DNA from: Pelagibacterales bacterium SAG-MED43 | GTDB taxonomy: Bacteria; Pseudomonadota; Alphaproteobacteria; Pelagibacterales; Pelagibacteraceae | Assembly: GCA_014653535.1 (NCBI GenBank) | Contig: JACWEK010000007.1 | Coordinates: 1-32,735 of the forward strand | Length of the DNA stretch: 32,735 nt | Direction: 5' to 3' | In this document: in pieces, positions 1 through 8,493 of the stretch | Numbering within the stretch: position 1 is the first letter of the stretch | Layout of the letters: every line of letters starts with the position of its first letter | The notes under the pieces: generated by a model | Database searches by the model: none | The model's input: only the letters and a program-made list of their open reading frames with translations | Told to the model about the DNA's origin: nothing | Position numbers and translations under genes: made by a program

Positions 1-395
1 CTAGTTGCCATAGTAAACCTATAATTACTTAAATTTTCGTTTCTCAACAAATGATCTCTAACTGAATTAAATATATTTCTACATCTAAATGAATCTGACA
101 TGTAATTCTCTTTTTTTAAATTCTCATTTACTGGGATTGAAATAATTAAATCTACTGTATTTCTCCAATAAGAACTGACGACATCCATATATATATCTTC
201 ATAGGGCACATCTTTATGTTTTTTTACAGCAGGATAAGAACTCTTTAAGTCCTCTTCTAATCTAAAGATACCTATGTCAAAAACTGTTAATTGTTGAGTA
301 CGTAAAAGAGTAGAAATGTCTTTTGAATATACACTAGTTGTGAAAAACAAGATTAAATAAAAAAATATTAAAATATTTTTGAGTATTTTAATCAT
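1..395 (-). CDS. Putative exported protein of unknown function (partial, C-terminus outside window)
   Basis: Minus-strand open frame from ATG at 395 to the window edge: MIKILKNILIFFYLILFFTTSVYSKDISTLLRTQQLTVFDIGIFRLEEDLKSSYPAVKK...; N-terminal signal-peptide-like segment (KILK + hydrophobic core + SVYSKD). Not in the ORF track because truncated. Confidence 0.7.
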   Translation of the reverse strand, partial: MIKILKNILIFFYLILFFTTSVYSKDISTLLRTQQLTVFDIGIFRLEEDLKSSYPAVKKHKDVPYEDIYMDVVSSYWRNTVDLIISIPVNENLKKENYMSDSFRCRNIFNSVRDHLLRNENLSNYRFTMAT

Positions 396-413
396 TATAA
401 AAACTTAAATAAA

Positions 414-447
414 ATCTATACACGAATCAATCAAAGAAATGTTAAAG
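414..447 (-). promoter_or_regulatory. Pho-box-like promoter: CTTTAAC-ATTT-CTTTGAT, 9 bp, TATAGA (-10-like)
   Basis: Read on the minus strand: 7-bp direct repeat with 11-bp period at 447..430, followed by TATAGA at 420..415, about 20 bp upstream of the ATG at 395. Confidence 0.45.
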
Positions 448-490
448 TTTTCTCAAATAAGGGTTATAAAATGAAGTTTTTTTTAAATTT

Positions 491-1633
491 TTATTTCGAA
501 GGCAAATATATTCTAATTTCAGTGCCTTTTCCAACCTCTGAGAGAATCTCAAAATCACCTCTGTGCTGGGTAATTATGTGTTTAACAATAGCTAATCCTA
601 AACCAGTTCCGCCAGCTTTTTTACTTTGTTCTGTGTCCACCCTGTAAAATCTTTCTGTAACACGTGAAATATGTTCTTGAGGAATACCATAACCTTCATC
701 TTTAATACCAATCATTATATTCTTTTCTAATAGTTTGTTACTATTTTCATTTTTAGAAATATATATATTTTTATTTTCTGGAGAATATTTTATTGAATTA
801 TCTAAAAGATTAGAAAAAACTGTATTTAATCTTTTTTCATCCCCTATTACAATTGATGTATCTGTTAATTGATTTTTAACAGTTATATTTTTCTTTTTTA
901 AAACAATTTCAAAATTACTAATAATAGTCTCAAAGAGTTCATTAATATTTACTATTGATGTAGGTCTTATATGTTCATCAAGTTCAATCCGTGTAAGAAT
1001 TAAAAGATCATTAATTAAACTTTCCATCCTTGATGATTGTTCTGATAAAATTTTCATAAATTTTTTTTTAGCCTTTTCATCATCAGACGCTGGGCCTTCA
1101 ATTGTTTCTAATGATCCTTTTATTGCCATTAAAGGTGTTCTTAATTCATGGCTTACATTAGCTACAAAATCAGTTTTAAATTTTTGTGCTTTTGTAATTT
1201 CAGTAAAGTCTTTTAAAAATAACACAACAGAATCTGGCTCGGTAAATAAATGAGTTGGGCCAGGAATAATATAAATTTTATAAAATTGATATGATGGGAG
1301 GTCTATTTCAATGTCGATATTTTTTGTTTTATTTTCAACGATAGCTTTTTCAATATTTTCTATTAATTCTGGTTTTCGAATTACAGAAGATATGTTTTTA
1401 TCAATTAAATTACTTCCAAATCTTTTTAATGCACTTGGATTGGCATATTTAATTATGTTAAATTTATTTAATGCAAAAAACTGATCCTCAAGTTCATCAA
1501 TAATTACTCTTTTAGTTTTTTCTTCTCTTTTATTAACTATTGTAGCGGTATTTATTGATTTGTTTTTTTTTTGATTAAGTAAATATAGGAGATAAACGTT
1601 AACAACTATAAGTAGAATGATGAAATATTCCAT
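491..1633 (-). CDS. phoR: PhoR-like sensor histidine kinase
   Basis: N-terminal TM, PAS-like region, H-box VANVSHELRTPLMAIKG, N-box LLDNSIKYSPE, G-boxes DEGYGIP and GGTGLGLAIVKHI; located beside Pho-type genes. Confidence 0.8.
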   Translation of the reverse strand: MEYFIILLIVVNVYLLYLLNQKKNKSINTATIVNKREEKTKRVIIDELEDQFFALNKFNIIKYANPSALKRFGSNLIDKNISSVIRKPELIENIEKAIVENKTKNIDIEIDLPSYQFYKIYIIPGPTHLFTEPDSVVLFLKDFTEITKAQKFKTDFVANVSHELRTPLMAIKGSLETIEGPASDDEKAKKKFMKILSEQSSRMESLINDLLILTRIELDEHIRPTSIVNINELFETIISNFEIVLKKKNITVKNQLTDTSIVIGDEKRLNTVFSNLLDNSIKYSPENKNIYISKNENSNKLLEKNIMIGIKDEGYGIPQEHISRVTERFYRVDTEQSKKAGGTGLGLAIVKHIITQHRGDFEILSEVGKGTEIRIYLPSK

Positions 1634-1697
1634 AAATTTAGATGGCTTAATTTTGCATCATTACACTTTTTAATGCAAACAAATTAAGAAAAATTAA

Positions 1698-2705
1698 CTA
1701 ATGATTTGGTGAAATATTATTAAAAAATATTTTTGCTGTTTCTTCCCAAGTGAATTTTTTTGCAAATTCAAGACAATCGTTTCTGTCAACTTTTAAAGCT
1801 TTATGTGCTGAAACTTTAAGATCATTATCTAAACAATCTATTTTGGATCCTTCAAATATATCTTTAGGACCTGGAACAGGATAAGCAGCAACAGGTGTTC
1901 CACAATTTAAAGCTTCTGTAACTACAATTCCAAATGTATCTGTTTTACTTGGAAATACAAAAACATCAGAGGATGCAAAATGTGATGCTAATTCGCCATT
2001 TGTTTTTTCTCCTAAAAAAATATCTTTAGGAAATTCTTTTTTTAATTTTTTTAAATCGGGTCCCTTTCCTATTATTATTTTTGTACCTTCTAAATCACAT
2101 TCTAAAAAAGCTCTTATATTTTTCTCAACTGCAACTCTTCCAACATAAATCCAAATAGGTCTTTTATGAGGTAAATCAATTTTTTTTGGGCTCTTAAAAG
2201 CTCCATGATTTCCTCCTCTAGTCCAAGTAATCATTTTATCATTATCTATACCTATATCGATTAATTCTTTTCTCATGGATTCTGTTGTTACTAAAATTCT
2301 CTCGGCCTTGTTATGAAAGTTTGCTAAAAATTTTTCGGCCCATTTTGCAGGTATAATAGGAAAGTAAAGTTTAAGATATTTATCAAATCTTGTATGAAAA
2401 CTTGTGGTAAACTTTAGATTATTCTTTAAACAATATCTTCTTGCCATAGTCCCTATAGGACCTTCAGTAGCGATATGAATTGCATCAGGTTTTATTTTCT
2501 TTATTAAGCTACCAACTCTTGGCCAAACATTAATAGATAATCTAATTTCATTATATTTCGGCATCGGAAAAGTTAAAAATAAGTCTGGTGTGATATATTC
2601 TATTCTATGACCTTGTTCTTTTAATACATTGCCAGTTTCATGTAAGGTTCTTACGACACCATTTACCTGTGGAAAATATGCGTCTGTTGCGATTAAAATT
2701 TTCAT
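1698..2705 (-). CDS. agt: GT4-family glycosyltransferase, probable Agt-type glycolipid synthase (lipid remodelling)
   Basis: MKILIATDAYFPQVNGVVRTLHETGNVL start typical of GT4 diacylglycerol/mannosyl glycosyltransferases; E...EALNCGTPVAAYPVPGP donor-site motif; 3 bp downstream of the PlcP-like gene. Confidence 0.75.
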   Translation of the reverse strand: MKILIATDAYFPQVNGVVRTLHETGNVLKEQGHRIEYITPDLFLTFPMPKYNEIRLSINVWPRVGSLIKKIKPDAIHIATEGPIGTMARRYCLKNNLKFTTSFHTRFDKYLKLYFPIIPAKWAEKFLANFHNKAERILVTTESMRKELIDIGIDNDKMITWTRGGNHGAFKSPKKIDLPHKRPIWIYVGRVAVEKNIRAFLECDLEGTKIIIGKGPDLKKLKKEFPKDIFLGEKTNGELASHFASSDVFVFPSKTDTFGIVVTEALNCGTPVAAYPVPGPKDIFEGSKIDCLDNDLKVSAHKALKVDRNDCLEFAKKFTWEETAKIFFNNISPNH

Positions 2706-2708
2706 TGA

Positions 2709-3521
2709 TTATGAAGCTTTTTTTAATTCTTCGGTTTTAATTGGTTTAATTATTTCTTTAGCATCTAAATATTGTTCTCTTATTTTGTCCCAGTATAATA
2801 TTTCAAAACTACCATCATAATTTTCGGCTAATGCAGTACAAGACTCTACCCAGTCTCCACAATTTAAATAATTGACCCCATTAAAATCTCTATCCTCCGC
2901 ATGATGGATATGGCCACAAATTATTCCATCAAATTTTTTTCTTTTTGCATAATCTGAGAGTGTTTTTTCGTATTCACCAATATATTTGACTGCGTTTTTA
3001 ACCTTATATTTTAAATATTTTGCAAGAGACCAATATTCTTTTCCTCTCAACCTTCTAAAAAAATTAATTATCACATTTATTTGTAACAATAAATTGTAAG
3101 CTATTGATCCAAGTTTAGATAGCCATTTAGCATGTTTCATAACACCATCCCAAGCATCACCATGAACAACAACATATTTTTTTCCAGCATTTGTTTCATG
3201 AATAACTCTATTAACCATATGGATGTCACCAAAATGCATTGGAATAAATTTTCTTAACATTTCATCATGGTTGCCCATAATATAGAAAACTTTAGTGCCA
3301 TGTCTTGCTTTTCTTAAAATTTTTTGGATTACATCATTATGTTCTTGAGGCCAAAAAAAACTTTTTTGCATTTCCCAGACATCTATAATGTCTCCTACAA
3401 GATAAAGATTTTCAGATCTTGAGTTTTTAAAAAACTCTAAAAGTTTTTTCGCCTGACAACCCTTGGTACCTAAATGTAGGTCAGAAATAAAAATGCTTTT
3501 ATATTTTAATATATTGGGCAT
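2709..3521 (-). CDS. plcP: PlcP-like metallophosphoesterase (phospholipase C type, LpxH-like fold)
   Basis: Calcineurin-like motifs SDLHLG, GDIIDVWE, GNHDE, VVHGDAWD, CGHIHHAE; adjacent to GT4 gene as in the known PlcP-Agt pair. Confidence 0.75.
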   Translation of the reverse strand: MPNILKYKSIFISDLHLGTKGCQAKKLLEFFKNSRSENLYLVGDIIDVWEMQKSFFWPQEHNDVIQKILRKARHGTKVFYIMGNHDEMLRKFIPMHFGDIHMVNRVIHETNAGKKYVVVHGDAWDGVMKHAKWLSKLGSIAYNLLLQINVIINFFRRLRGKEYWSLAKYLKYKVKNAVKYIGEYEKTLSDYAKRKKFDGIICGHIHHAEDRDFNGVNYLNCGDWVESCTALAENYDGSFEILYWDKIREQYLDAKEIIKPIKTEELKKAS

Positions 3522-3534
3522 TTAAAAAATTATT

Positions 3535-3568
3535 TTTTAACACAACTGTAACACGAATCATTTAATTC
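3535..3568 (+). promoter_or_regulatory. Pho-box-like element directed toward the DagK-like gene: TTTTAAC-ACAA-CTGTAAC
   Basis: Direct repeat, 11-bp period at 3535-3541 and 3546-3552, followed after about 10 bp by AT-rich -10-like TTTAAT/TAATTC; gene start at 3620. Confidence 0.5.
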
Positions 3569-3601
3569 TTATCTCATTTGAATGTTACAAATTTGTTAAA
3601 A
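3568..3601 (-). promoter_or_regulatory. Pho-box-like element directed toward plcP: TTTTAAC-AAAT-TTGTAAC, 10 bp, GATAAG
   Basis: Minus-strand direct repeat with 11-bp period at 3601..3595 and 3590..3584; GATAAG at 3573..3568; plcP start at 3521. Confidence 0.5.
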
Positions 3602-3619
3602 ATTTTTTAAGGAATAATT

Positions 3620-4504
3620 ATGTTATATTGTTTGATTTACAATCTAAACTCTTCTTCTGGAAGAAAATCAAAATTCATAAATAGGGTTTTATCTAAGTTA
3701 AAAGAAAATAATTCTGTAGACTACTTTGAAACAAAAACAATAAATCAAGCTAAGAAAATTTTTAAAGATTTTAATCAAAAAAATTATGATCGACTAATAG
3801 TAGCTGGTGGAGATGGATCCGTTTCTTTTGCAATTAATGAATTAATTAAAAATGATTTTAATTTTAAAGATGATTTTGCCATAGGTTATATTCCTGCTGG
3901 CACTGCAAATTTACTTCAAGCTGAATTATCAATGAATAAAAAAGTTGATGATATAGTAAATGTATTAGTTTCTAATAATTATAAACCCTCTAATCTTGTA
4001 AAAATAAACGAAAATTATTTCTTTTTAATGGCTGGTATAGGATGGGATGCACAAATCGTTCATTCAATTAATTCAAAAATTAAAAAAATTCTTGGTAAAA
4101 TTATTTTTGGTATCAAGGGTTTTCAATATTTCTTATTTATGAATAATAAAAAATTAAATGTTACTTTTGATGGACAATTTTATCAAGCGGACTGGATATT
4201 GTCCTCAAATACCCAATATTACGCTGGACATCATAAAATAAATAAAACAAATATTTTTGAAAATAAATTAGTCACCTATATATTTAAGGATTTAACTAGA
4301 ATCAATTTATTATATTCTATAATTTTGATAATTCTTAATGGCGATTTAAGTAAAAACAAAAATGTTATTACCACTTATGCGCAAAACATCACTATTGATA
4401 GAAATGATTTAATACCTGTTCAAATTGATGGAGATAATTTTGGTTCATATAAAAAAATCCAATTAAATCTAACAAATAAAAAAATTAATTTTCTTGTGAA
4501 ATAA
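3620..4504 (+). CDS. dagK: Diacylglycerol kinase-like / lipid kinase (DAGK_cat) protein
   Basis: GGDGSVSFAINEL catalytic motif and YIPAGTANLLQAEL (GTxNxxA-type motif); AAGGA ribosome-binding site upstream of the ATG. Confidence 0.8.
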   Translation: MLYCLIYNLNSSSGRKSKFINRVLSKLKENNSVDYFETKTINQAKKIFKDFNQKNYDRLIVAGGDGSVSFAINELIKNDFNFKDDFAIGYIPAGTANLLQAELSMNKKVDDIVNVLVSNNYKPSNLVKINENYFFLMAGIGWDAQIVHSINSKIKKILGKIIFGIKGFQYFLFMNNKKLNVTFDGQFYQADWILSSNTQYYAGHHKINKTNIFENKLVTYIFKDLTRINLLYSIILIILNGDLSKNKNVITTYAQNITIDRNDLIPVQIDGDNFGSYKKIQLNLTNKKINFLVK

Positions 4505-5602
4505 TTACTGCGAAATAATATTATAAATATCTTTTTCTCCAATTTTTACAGGATTATTACCAAGTCTTAATAAATTTATACCTTTAATAATATCATCTGA
4601 GCTTTGCTTAATATTAATATTTAGTGTTTGAAGATTGTCCTCTAATTTTGCTTGCTTTTTAATTAATGATATTTTGGAATTAAAATCATTAATTCCTTGA
4701 ACATCAAATAGGTTAAATATTAAATCAAATCTTTTTTTTAAGTCAAAAGAGGTTTCTGATTTATCTTTGTTTTCGTAATTAAACTTAAAAAATTTTTCAA
4801 AAAATAAGCCCACTGCATGACCATGACTCACATTAAATAAGGAGGTAAAAGGATATGAAGCAGCATGAGGTGCAGTTGTTTTTGAAATATTGATTGCTTT
4901 ACCAGCTAAATTTGATGCAATAGCCATTTCAGTTGCATTTTTTAAATTAGGATCATTTAAAAAAGAAATATAACTATTTATAGATACTCTTAGAGATTTA
5001 GAGGCATATTCAACACTTTGATTATTTGATTTTTTAGAAACCAAAGACTCTAAAGCTTGTGCGATAGCATCAAAACCTGCTGAAGCTTTTATCTTATTAG
5101 GTGCTGATATTAAAAATTCAGGAATTAAAAAAAAATTATCTGGTATTAATAATTGACTTTCAAAAGAATGTTTAATTCCATCTACATAAATAACTGCATT
5201 CGAAGTTACTTCAGCTCCAGAACCAGCTGTAGTGGGTATGACTGCTAATTTAGTATATTTATTTTTAAAAGGATAAGAATAATTTACAATTAAATCTGCC
5301 AAATCAGGTCTTACATCAACAACATTAGCTATCTTAGCATAATCAATTACTGCACCCCCACCTACTGCAAGGATTAAGTTCGGTTCGAAATTTCTTATTT
5401 CTTTAATTATTTCAATAAGTTCTTCTAAAACTGGAAGATCTGAATTTTTATAAAAAAATTTTATCTCTTTGTTATTTATATCTTTTTTAAAAAATTTTTC
5501 AGCACCTGATGTTATAAAAGATTTTTTTCCACATAAAATAAATATTTTTTTAAAACTAGTATCACTAATAAATTTTTTAATATCTTCAATAGAATTAACC
5601 AT
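4505..5602 (-). CDS. Iron-containing alcohol dehydrogenase, probable phosphonoacetaldehyde reductase (PhpC-like)
   Basis: Fe-ADH motifs GGGAVIDYAK, PTTAGSGAEVTSNAV, APHAASYPFTSLFNVSHGHAVGL; directly downstream of ppd and pepM. Function assigned from context. Confidence 0.75.
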   Translation of the reverse strand: MVNSIEDIKKFISDTSFKKIFILCGKKSFITSGAEKFFKKDINNKEIKFFYKNSDLPVLEELIEIIKEIRNFEPNLILAVGGGAVIDYAKIANVVDVRPDLADLIVNYSYPFKNKYTKLAVIPTTAGSGAEVTSNAVIYVDGIKHSFESQLLIPDNFFLIPEFLISAPNKIKASAGFDAIAQALESLVSKKSNNQSVEYASKSLRVSINSYISFLNDPNLKNATEMAIASNLAGKAINISKTTAPHAASYPFTSLFNVSHGHAVGLFFEKFFKFNYENKDKSETSFDLKKRFDLIFNLFDVQGINDFNSKISLIKKQAKLEDNLQTLNINIKQSSDDIIKGINLLRLGNNPVKIGEKDIYNIISQ

Positions 5603-6702
5603 TATTTCATAAACTGGTTTTTTATATTAATCAAATTTTTGGGTCTCGGTAAATTTTTAATTTTACTATTTGTAACTTTAACTTCTAAAAAATTTAAACT
5701 ATTTCCAGATAGAAATTGCTTAAGATTTTTCTTTAAATTTTGATTATCTTTAATGCTATAAAATTTTTTAAACCCTAAACTTTTAGATAGTTTTTCAAAG
5801 TTTATATCCTTAGCATAAGTGCTTTGACCACCAACAGAGTCGTGTGTATTATTATTTAATAATATATATTTAAAGTTTTTATTCGCAAACGTACCTGCTG
5901 TTTTAATTGAGCCTAAATGCATTAAAAAAGAACCATCGCCATCAACACAAATTGTTTTTTTATTTGTTGATAATGAATATCCAAGAGCTACAGAAGAGGT
6001 GTGGCCCATACCACCTACCATATAAAAATCCTTAGATTTTTTAAGTTGATATTTTTTTCTTATATGCATTATTTCTCTAGAATTGTATCCAGTACTAGAA
6101 ATAATTTTTGATTTATTATCTAAAGTTTCAAGTAGAGTTTTAAAAAAATTTTCTTTATCAACTTTATAAAAATCTTTTTTTTTAATTTTTTTATTATTTT
6201 TTTCTAAAGTACCCTGTTCGATTAGGCATGCTACAATTGATTTATTTTTTTTTGCATCTTTTATTTGATTATTAAACTTTATTAGATCTTTATTGGTTCT
6301 AATAATTGTGTATTTGATATTCAAAAGTTTAAGAATCTTTTCTGTAATTTTACCCTTTACATTATGTTGAGGTTCATCTTTAACCCTCGGTGAGCCCCTC
6401 CAACCAATTATTAAAACTAATGGTATAGAGTAAACTTTTGGATGTGCGATTGAGATTAAAGGGTTCAGTGCATTAGATAATCCTGAATTTTGCATATAGA
6501 CAGATGGAATTCTTTTTGTAGATAGATAATGACCTATAGCTATAGATATTGCAGATCCTTCATTAGTAGCGATAACATGATTTTTTTTACTTTTTTTCTG
6601 TAAATAAATAGAAAGCTCTTTTAATACACTATCAGGCACTCCAGTTAAAAAATTACTATTATTTTTCTTTAATATATTAATTAAAGAACTAATTTTAATC
6701 AT
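5602..6702 (-). CDS. ppd: Phosphonopyruvate decarboxylase (TPP-dependent)
   Basis: FLTGVPDSVLKEL N-terminus, ATNEGSAISIAIGHYL, LIIGWRGSPRVKDEPQHNVKG, TPP motif GDGSFLMHLGS...LLNNNTHDSVGGQST; overlaps the pepM stop. Confidence 0.88.
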   Translation of the reverse strand: MIKISSLINILKKNNSNFLTGVPDSVLKELSIYLQKKSKKNHVIATNEGSAISIAIGHYLSTKRIPSVYMQNSGLSNALNPLISIAHPKVYSIPLVLIIGWRGSPRVKDEPQHNVKGKITEKILKLLNIKYTIIRTNKDLIKFNNQIKDAKKNKSIVACLIEQGTLEKNNKKIKKKDFYKVDKENFFKTLLETLDNKSKIISSTGYNSREIMHIRKKYQLKKSKDFYMVGGMGHTSSVALGYSLSTNKKTICVDGDGSFLMHLGSIKTAGTFANKNFKYILLNNNTHDSVGGQSTYAKDINFEKLSKSLGFKKFYSIKDNQNLKKNLKQFLSGNSLNFLEVKVTNSKIKNLPRPKNLINIKNQFMK

Positions 6703-8002
6703 TTTTAATTAAGTTAATAATTTCTTTAATTGGGATTATTTTTTTATCAATTTCAAAGGCTCTTGTTTTTTCTAAAATAGTTTTTGCTGCATTTTGCATA
6801 GCAGGATATGCTGCTCTCAAAAGCTGATTAGCATAAATAACTAATTTAAAACCATTTCTAATTAAGTCTTTTTCATAAACTTTTGAATATGTTGATGGTA
6901 CTGAAACTAGAGGTACAAAATATTTACTTTTTTTAAATTCTTTAGCAAAAGAAAAAATTTCTGCTGGAGTTTTTTCTTTACTGTGTATTAATATTGCATC
7001 AGCTCCTGCTTTTGAATAAATTACTGCTCTACTTAAAGCATCTTTTAATCCTTTTCCTACAATAAAGCTCTCAATTCTTGCAATTACTAAAAAATCATTT
7101 GATTGTCTTGATAAACAAATTTTTTTAATCTTTTTAGCAAAAATTTTGGGTTTATCCTGTTGAGTTCCTGATTGATTTTTAAAAAGAGAATTTTTTTTTA
7201 ATCCTATTTTATCTTCCATTATAATAGCAGAAACTCCCGATCTTTCTAAAGATCTAATCAAAAAAGGTAAATGTTCAAGCTGACCACCATTATCAGCATC
7301 AAAAACTAAGGGCTTAGTGGTAACATCCATCATGTCATTTAAAGATGATATACGAGAAGAAAAATCTAAAGATGAGTTATCAGGTTTACCTTTAGTAGCA
7401 GAGTCAGTTAAACTAGATGACCACATACCATCAAATTCGGTATAAATATTATTTTTTTCAACTTTAAGATTTTCAATAATAAGTCCAGTTAGTGAATTAT
7501 GAGACTCCAAAATTCTTACTATTTTTTTTGAAGTCATTAATCTTTTTAATCTCGATACTCTGTTTTGTGGTAATGTTGCAATTTCAAAGATTTTACTTCT
7601 AATTTTTGAAGAAGAAATATTTTTTGTATATTTTGGTTCTATTAATTTACCATTCCATTTTTTTAATATTGTAATAACTTTACTTCTGATTTTTTTTCTA
7701 TTGTCATATTTCCAGTCATCTCCATGAACCAAAAAGTCTGGTCTAATTTTATTTAGGTTAAAAGTATAATCTTCTGATTGTTGTGGAATAACTTTTGATA
7801 CGTATTTTAAATTTTTAACTAATAACTCTCTATTTTTATATTTTAAAATCGGAATAGTTTTGTAATTCGCTATAGCTTCATCTGATAAAAGGCCAACTAT
7901 TACATCTCCATATTTTTTTGCAGTTTTAAGTATATTAATATGGCCTGCATGTAAAAAATCTACAGCTAAAGGGACATAAACTTTTTTTTTAATTATTTTC
8001 AT
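6695..8002 (-). CDS. pepM: Bifunctional cytidylyltransferase - phosphoenolpyruvate mutase (Fom1-like architecture)
   Basis: N-terminal HxGH nucleotidyltransferase (DFLHAGHINIL; SSSKIRSKI) joined to a C-terminal PEP mutase domain with EDKIGLKKNS matching the PepM EDK-x5-NS signature, plus DGMWSSSLTDS and DADNGG. Confidence 0.9.
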   Translation of the reverse strand: MKIIKKKVYVPLAVDFLHAGHINILKTAKKYGDVIVGLLSDEAIANYKTIPILKYKNRELLVKNLKYVSKVIPQQSEDYTFNLNKIRPDFLVHGDDWKYDNRKKIRSKVITILKKWNGKLIEPKYTKNISSSKIRSKIFEIATLPQNRVSRLKRLMTSKKIVRILESHNSLTGLIIENLKVEKNNIYTEFDGMWSSSLTDSATKGKPDNSSLDFSSRISSLNDMMDVTTKPLVFDADNGGQLEHLPFLIRSLERSGVSAIIMEDKIGLKKNSLFKNQSGTQQDKPKIFAKKIKKICLSRQSNDFLVIARIESFIVGKGLKDALSRAVIYSKAGADAILIHSKEKTPAEIFSFAKEFKKSKYFVPLVSVPSTYSKVYEKDLIRNGFKLVIYANQLLRAAYPAMQNAAKTILEKTRAFEIDKKIIPIKEIINLIKND

Positions 8003-8432
8003 ATAATATTTTTTTTAATTTTGATGAAGAAACACCTTTAGTATACGAAAATTCTAAAACTTTACCATTCCATTTTTTCATAATTTTTTTTAATTCCAAT
8101 CTTGTGTTCGATTGAACATTTTTTTTCCAATCACTTCCATGCACAAAGTATTCAAACTTGTAAAATTTTGAATATTGTACATATTGGAGGCCATTTAAAG
8201 GAATAATTTTATCAATACATTTAATCTGCATCAAAATTTTTTTTCTATTAGAAAATTTGATTAAAGGTTTTTTTTTCTTATAACTCTTGATACCATTATC
8301 AGTCATCAATCCAACAATTACAGTTCCGTATTTTTTAGCTTTTAAAAGAATATTTATATGACCATAATGAAATAAATCAGCTGCCATCGGGACAAAAACA
8401 AAGGGTCTTGGCAGATTTCTCAAGTATTGCAT
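7989..8432 (-). CDS. Stand-alone HxGH cytidylyltransferase, paralogue of the PepM-fused domain
   Basis: ADLFHYGHINILLKAKKYGTVIVGLMTD, FVHGSDWKKN, GVSSSKLKKIL align along the length with the N-terminal domain of the next gene (DFLHAGHINILKTAKKYGDVIVGLLSD, LVHGDDWKYD, NISSSKIRSKI). Confidence 0.85.
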   Translation of the reverse strand: MQYLRNLPRPFVFVPMAADLFHYGHINILLKAKKYGTVIVGLMTDNGIKSYKKKKPLIKFSNRKKILMQIKCIDKIIPLNGLQYVQYSKFYKFEYFVHGSDWKKNVQSNTRLELKKIMKKWNGKVLEFSYTKGVSSSKLKKILYENN

Positions 8433-8493
8433 TTTGAAATAAATATATCATTGTATATATATTATTATATTAAATTATCATATTAATAAATTT

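Noticed and set aside
1652-1679. Inverted repeat TTTGCAT...ATGCAAA between agt and phoR
   Set aside because: Only a 7-bp stem with a 14-nt loop and no T tract; too weak to call a terminator or operator.
2629-2820. Plus-strand ORFs 2629-2820, 9078-9305, 17768-17995, 32169-32351
   Set aside because: Overlap confident coding regions or intergenic AT-rich sequence; composition not protein-like.
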